Shown here: positions 5,068-5,733 of the stretch, in pieces | Numbering within the stretch: position 1 is the first letter of the stretch | How the letters are laid out: each line of letters begins with the position of its first letter | Assembly (NCBI GenBank): GCA_947165725.1 | Contig: CAMVBL010000070.1 | Span: 1-5,733 of the forward strand | DNA length: 5,733 bases | From: an uncultured Caryophanales bacterium | GTDB taxonomy: Bacteria; Bacillota_I; Bacilli_A; RFN20; CAG-826 | Direction: 5' to 3' | Program-made: the position numbers and the translations under genes | The notes under the pieces: generated by a model | Seen by the model: the letters and a program-made list of their open reading frames with translations, nothing else | Told to the model about the DNA's origin: nothing | The model's database searches: none

Positions 5068-5733
5068 ATGAAACACAACAAATTGTTTGCGATGCTTGCT
5101 GTGGCTGCGGCCTTAGCTGTTTCAGCATGTGGTGGCAATGGTGATACTCCATCATCATCCGCTCACAAGCACTCAGCTGCTCCAGATGCTCCATGGCAAC
5201 ATGACAACAATAATCACTGGAAAGATTGTGCTGCTAACGATGGCGGTAAAGCCGAAAACGCTAAGCACACATTCGGTGATCCAACTGATGTAGTTCCAGC
5301 TACATGTACAGCTACCGGCTCTCAAAAGGTTAAATGTACAGTTTGTGGTGCGGAAGTCACACAAACTCTCCCAATGATCGACCACACATGGGGCGAATGG
5401 GAAGTTACAGCAGAAGCTGATTGTACAAATGCTGGCTCAAGAAAACACACATGTTCAGTCTGTGGTACAGAAGAAACAGAAACAATCCCAGCCAACGGTC
5501 ACACCTTTGGTGAATGGGAAACCGTTAAAGAAGCTACATGTGATAAAGACGGTTCACGTAAACACACATGTTCAGTCTGTGGTGCTGAAGAAACAGAAAC
5601 AGTTGAAGCTTTAGGCCACGATCTTGAATTAGTTGGTGGCGAAACTCCAGCTCCAGCTGGTGAAGCTACAGTCCGTCTTTATAGATGTAAACGCTGTGGC
5701 GAAACATCCTTAGGCTTCTCAGCCGATGAACCA
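5068..5733 (+). CDS. Secreted lipoprotein with 39-residue Cys/His repeats (3' end outside window)
   Basis: This is a surface lipoprotein of unknown function; 222 codons are visible and no stop is reached. The signal peptide MKHNKLFAMLAVAAALAVSA ends in a lipobox (VSAC) with the lipidated Cys at 21. A short GGNGDTPSSS linker and a His-rich segment (33-56: HKH, QHDNNNHW, C54) follow. From residue 67 the chain is built of 39-aa units starting at 67, 106, 145 and 184. Units 1-3 have His at position 1 and Cys at 14, 24 and 27 (CxxCG). Unit 4 keeps the His and the CxxC but has Ala at 14, with a Pro/Ala stretch before it. The His plus three Cys suggest a metal-binding, zinc-ribbon-like module; disulfide or structural roles are also possible. 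Similar Cys repeats occur in surface proteins of gut Firmicutes. AAAGGA lies seven nt before the ATG. Confidence 0.88.
   Translation, partial: MKHNKLFAMLAVAAALAVSACGGNGDTPSSSAHKHSAAPDAPWQHDNNNHWKDCAANDGGKAENAKHTFGDPTDVVPATCTATGSQKVKCTVCGAEVTQTLPMIDHTWGEWEVTAEADCTNAGSRKHTCSVCGTEETETIPANGHTFGEWETVKEATCDKDGSRKHTCSVCGAEETETVEALGHDLELVGGETPAPAGEATVRLYRCKRCGETSLGFSADEP
5266..5733 (+). repeat. In-frame 117-bp tandem repeats in the lipoprotein gene
   Basis: Four consecutive 117-bp units (5266-5382, 5383-5499, 5500-5616, 5617-5733) each encode 39 residues with no insertion or deletion between units. Units 2 and 3 agree at 27 of 39 residues by my count and share long identical DNA runs around HTCSVCG, so they look recently duplicated. 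Units 1 and 2 agree at 17 of 39. Unit 4 is strongly diverged. The array may continue past the window. Confidence 0.85.

Noticed and set aside
5173..5614. Open frames antisense and out of frame to the lipoprotein
   Set aside because: Their repetitive products are shadows of the 117-bp repeats; the true frame has a signal peptide, lipobox and ribosome binding site.
1..5733. tRNA, rRNA, CRISPR array, insertion sequence or UGA-as-Trp code
   Set aside because: No cloverleaf, spaced direct repeats, transposase or terminal inverted repeats were seen, and tryptophans are encoded by TGG without in-frame TGA in the genes called.

Overview
The window looks like a stretch of chromosome from a low-GC, anaerobic or microaerophilic bacterium of the Firmicutes/Bacilli type, possibly an uncultured Erysipelotrichia- or Mollicutes-related gut lineage. 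This is an inference. It rests on the AT-rich composition, Bacillus-like AAAGGAG ribosome binding sites, sigma-A-like promoters, U-tailed hairpin terminators, a rubredoxin/flavodiiron operon typical of strict anaerobes, and a Cys-repeat surface lipoprotein of a kind common in gut Firmicutes. The standard genetic code applies: tryptophans are TGG, and all seven visible stops are TAA or TAG, none TGA.

Left part (1-2264). The window opens inside a membrane-anchored GGDEF diguanylate cyclase whose frame stays open to base 1, so the gene begins upstream. Next is a small three-helix membrane protein of unknown function (893-1288). Its promoter carries a perfect 18-bp palindrome between the -35 and -10 boxes, and it ends in a clear terminator (1312-1340). 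A second small membrane protein (1390-1728) has its own extended -10 promoter. It converges on a GNAT acetyltransferase on the minus strand (1725-2264), and the two stop codons overlap in a TTAA.

Central operon (2356-4882). Divergent from the acetyltransferase lie three tightly packed genes: a flavodoxin-4-type flavoprotein; a 599-aa flavodiiron protein fused to a flavin reductase and a short rubredoxin domain (in effect FprA plus Hrb in one chain); and a free classical 51-aa rubredoxin. A strong terminator follows. All diiron ligands and all rubredoxin cysteines are present. Together the genes would carry electrons from NAD(P)H through FMN and rubredoxin iron to the diiron site, reducing O2 to water and/or NO to N2O, as a cytoplasmic defence.

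Right part (4883-5733). A good promoter (TTGAAA-N17-TAATAT), with overlapping inverted repeats at the expected transcription start, precedes a lipoprotein gene that runs off the window. After a lipobox and a short His-rich segment, the protein consists of exact 39-residue repeats, each normally holding one His and three Cys in fixed positions. This lipoprotein and the two putative operators are the least explained parts of the window. The longest stretch without a gene is 238 bp (4830-5067).
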